Assembly: GCA_963746605.1 (NCBI GenBank)
Contig: CAVVCH010000034.1
Coordinates: 1 to 64,000 of the forward strand
DNA: 64,000 nt
Source of the DNA: CAVQSS01 sp963746605
GTDB lineage: Bacteria; Desulfobacterota; RBG-13-43-22
Direction: 5' to 3'
Shown: piece after piece, positions 62,863 through 64,000 of the stretch
How positions within the stretch are numbered: position 1 is the stretch's first letter
How the letters are laid out: each line of letters starts with the position of its first letter
Notes under the pieces: model-generated
Told to the model about the DNA's origin: nothing
Databases searched by the model: none
Seen by the model: the letters and a program-made list of their open reading frames with translations, nothing else
Translations under genes and position numbers: made by a program

Positions 62863-64000
62863 TTAGCTACAAACCTCCCCCACCAGGTCATACGGATGGG
62901 CTTCGATGATTTTTACGGCGTTGATTTCGCCGATCTGGGGTCGGCCGTCGGTGATATAGACCACCCCGTCCACCTCCGGGGCCTGGAAGCGGGTCCTGCC
63001 CTCCAGCAGCCATTCGCTTTCTGAGCTCGGACCGGTGATGAGGACCGGTTCGACCCGACCGACCAATTCCCGGTTGTGGGCCGAGGAGATTTTCTTCTGC
63101 CGGGCCAGGAGCAGGTCGTATCTTTTTTTAATCGTTTTCTTGGCGATCTTTCCCGGCAGAAGGGCCGCCGGGGTCCCTTCCTCGGGTGAATAGCGAAAAA
63201 CGCCCAGGTGATCAAACTCGAATTCCTCGATAACGCGCAGCAACTCCTGAAAATCTCCCTCCTCTTCGCCGGGAAAACCGACCATCACCGTGGTCCGCAA
63301 GGCGACCCGGGGCCAAGTCCGACGGATACGCCGAAATAATGCCCTCAGGTCCCGCTGGCGGTAGGGCCGATTCATGGCCTTTAAAATACGGTCACTGGCG
63401 TGCTGGATGGGGATATCCAGGTAGGGACAGACTTTTTCCAGCGCGACCAGGGTTTCCAGCAGTCGCGGGGTGACCCGCTCCGGTCTCAGGTATAAAAGCC
63501 GGATCCAGTGGATCGGGTCGATCCCGGCCAGAGAGGTTATCAGATCTATCAGAGAAGCAGGCCGGGCAAGATCGCCCCCGTAGGCCGTGGTATCCTGGGC
63601 CACCAGGATCAATTCTTTGACCCCCCGGGCCGCCAGGGACTCGGCCTCGGTAATCAGGACCTTCGGGTCCCGGCTCCGGAAGGGGCCGCGGATATCCGGG
63701 ATGGTGCAGTAGGCGCAGCGATTGGAGCAGCCCTCCGCGATTTTTAAATAGGCCGTTCCCGGAGCGGTGGTCAGGAGTCTTTCCCAGGGTTCGCTCCAAA
63801 GGGCCGGGTCGGGCTTCAGGTCGAGGGTCGTTCCTTTGGCCCGGGTCAGGGCCTCGCGAACGTGTTGGGCGATCCCCAAAAAAGATTCGGTGCCTAAGAA
63901 AAAATCCACCTCCGGCAAACGCCCGACCAATTCCTCCCGATAGCGCTGGGGAAAACAACCGGTCACCCCCAGGACACGGCAAAGACCCTGTTCCTTGAAG
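62863..64000 (-). CDS. rimO: Ribosomal protein S12 methylthiotransferase RimO, 5' end outside window
   Basis: The last about 378 residues. Visible: LGVTGCFPQRYREELVGRLP (end of N-terminal MTTase domain with a cluster Cys), radical SAM motif IAEGCSNRCAYCTIPDIRGP, ELILVAQDTTAYGGDLARPA, YLDIPIQHASDRILKAMNRP, TTVMVGFPGEEEGDFQELLR, FDHLGVFRYSPEEGTPAALL, and a TRAM domain (REL VGRVEPVLITGP, GVVYITDG). It adds a methylthio group to Asp of ribosomal protein S12. The short YSPEEGTPA and absent MiaB-like features favour RimO. The start codon lies beyond base 64,000. Confidence 0.92.
   Translation of the reverse strand, partial: FKEQGLCRVLGVTGCFPQRYREELVGRLPEVDFFLGTESFLGIAQHVREALTRAKGTTLDLKPDPALWSEPWERLLTTAPGTAYLKIAEGCSNRCAYCTIPDIRGPFRSRDPKVLITEAESLAARGVKELILVAQDTTAYGGDLARPASLIDLITSLAGIDPIHWIRLLYLRPERVTPRLLETLVALEKVCPYLDIPIQHASDRILKAMNRPYRQRDLRALFRRIRRTWPRVALRTTVMVGFPGEEEGDFQELLRVIEEFEFDHLGVFRYSPEEGTPAALLPGKIAKKTIKKRYDLLLARQKKISSAHNRELVGRVEPVLITGPSSESEWLLEGRTRFQAPEVDGVVYITDGRPQIGEINAVKIIEAHPYDLVGEVCS

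Noticed and set aside
1..64000. CRISPR array or cas genes
   Set aside because: No regularly spaced identical repeats with unique spacers seen; the repeats present are pairs or palindromes, and the tandem block at 39-40 kb is coding.

Overview
The window reads as three blocks of DNA with different character, probably from different organisms. Bases 1 to about 23,280 are very GC-rich and look actinobacterial: third-position G/C, GTG starts and a SARP-type regulator. Bases about 23,280 to 26,100 are also GC-rich but carry genes of a soil alpha- or betaproteobacterial kind (a TfdA-like dioxygenase end, an ATC-hydrolase-like enzyme, an MFS transporter). From about 26,100 to 64,000 composition drops and gene content is that of a strict anaerobe resembling Desulfobacterota (old Deltaproteobacteria): periplasmic [NiFe] hydrogenase, ETF with a membrane Fe-S oxidoreductase, cobT behind a cobalamin riboswitch, ThiD-ThiN fusion, many intergenic palindromes. 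At both boundaries genes are cut in the middle, so the window is either a chimeric assembly or a strongly mosaic locus.

Block 1 is a phage-tail-like contractile injection system (eCIS/tailocin type) in two divergent arms. The leftward arm (15,798 to 2,266) encodes the hub and baseplate: CIS tube-type protein, LysM protein, gpD-like hub, gp5-like spike, PAAR tip, gp25 wedge, two gpJ-like baseplate proteins, a gpI-like tail protein and a large DUF6519 protein. The rightward arm (18,322 to 23,278) encodes sheath, tube, T4-type hub-assembly chaperone, a proline-rich linker protein and a DUF4255 tail terminator. Between them sit a Cys-rich coiled-coil protein, a small protein and a SARP-family regulator whose promoter region, shared with the sheath gene, carries two pairs of repeats spaced 11 bp. 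No AAA+ ATPase or tape-measure gene is visible; the cluster is cut at its right end. An ISL3 transposase remnant lies beyond its left end. Almost every baseplate gene is broken by single-base shifts, several in G runs, which points to uncorrected indels rather than decay.

Block 3 has, in order: a methyltransferase, an FAD oxidoreductase and an MBL-fold hydrolase (26.4-29.9 kb); two hybrid or receiver-linked histidine kinases (30.2-33.4 kb); a Phd/PIN toxin-antitoxin pair with a clear promoter (33.7-34.4 kb); a cobalamin riboswitch with terminator and cobT (35.3-36.6 kb); a leftward set with a superoxide-reductase-like secreted protein, Yip1 protein and ArfB (36.8-38.6 kb); a leftward hydrogenase operon (small and large subunits, maturation protease) that ends in a secreted CxxCH-containing repeat protein (43.3-38.7 kb); a leftward beta-oxidation electron-transfer operon (membrane Fe-S oxidoreductase, etfB, etfA, acyl-CoA dehydrogenase; 49.8-44.5 kb); a PAS histidine-kinase-like protein that lacks the phospho-acceptor His; a thiamin/biotin operon (thiDN, thiC, birA); hsp20-lon; a PHP phosphoesterase with a DUF2156 protein; a metallopeptidase, a polyprenyl diphosphate synthase, and the 3' part of rimO running off the right edge. 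From about 42 kb to the end the reading frames are clean. Together they suggest an anaerobe that oxidises H2 in the periplasm and fatty or aromatic acids through acyl-CoA dehydrogenase/ETF into the quinone pool.
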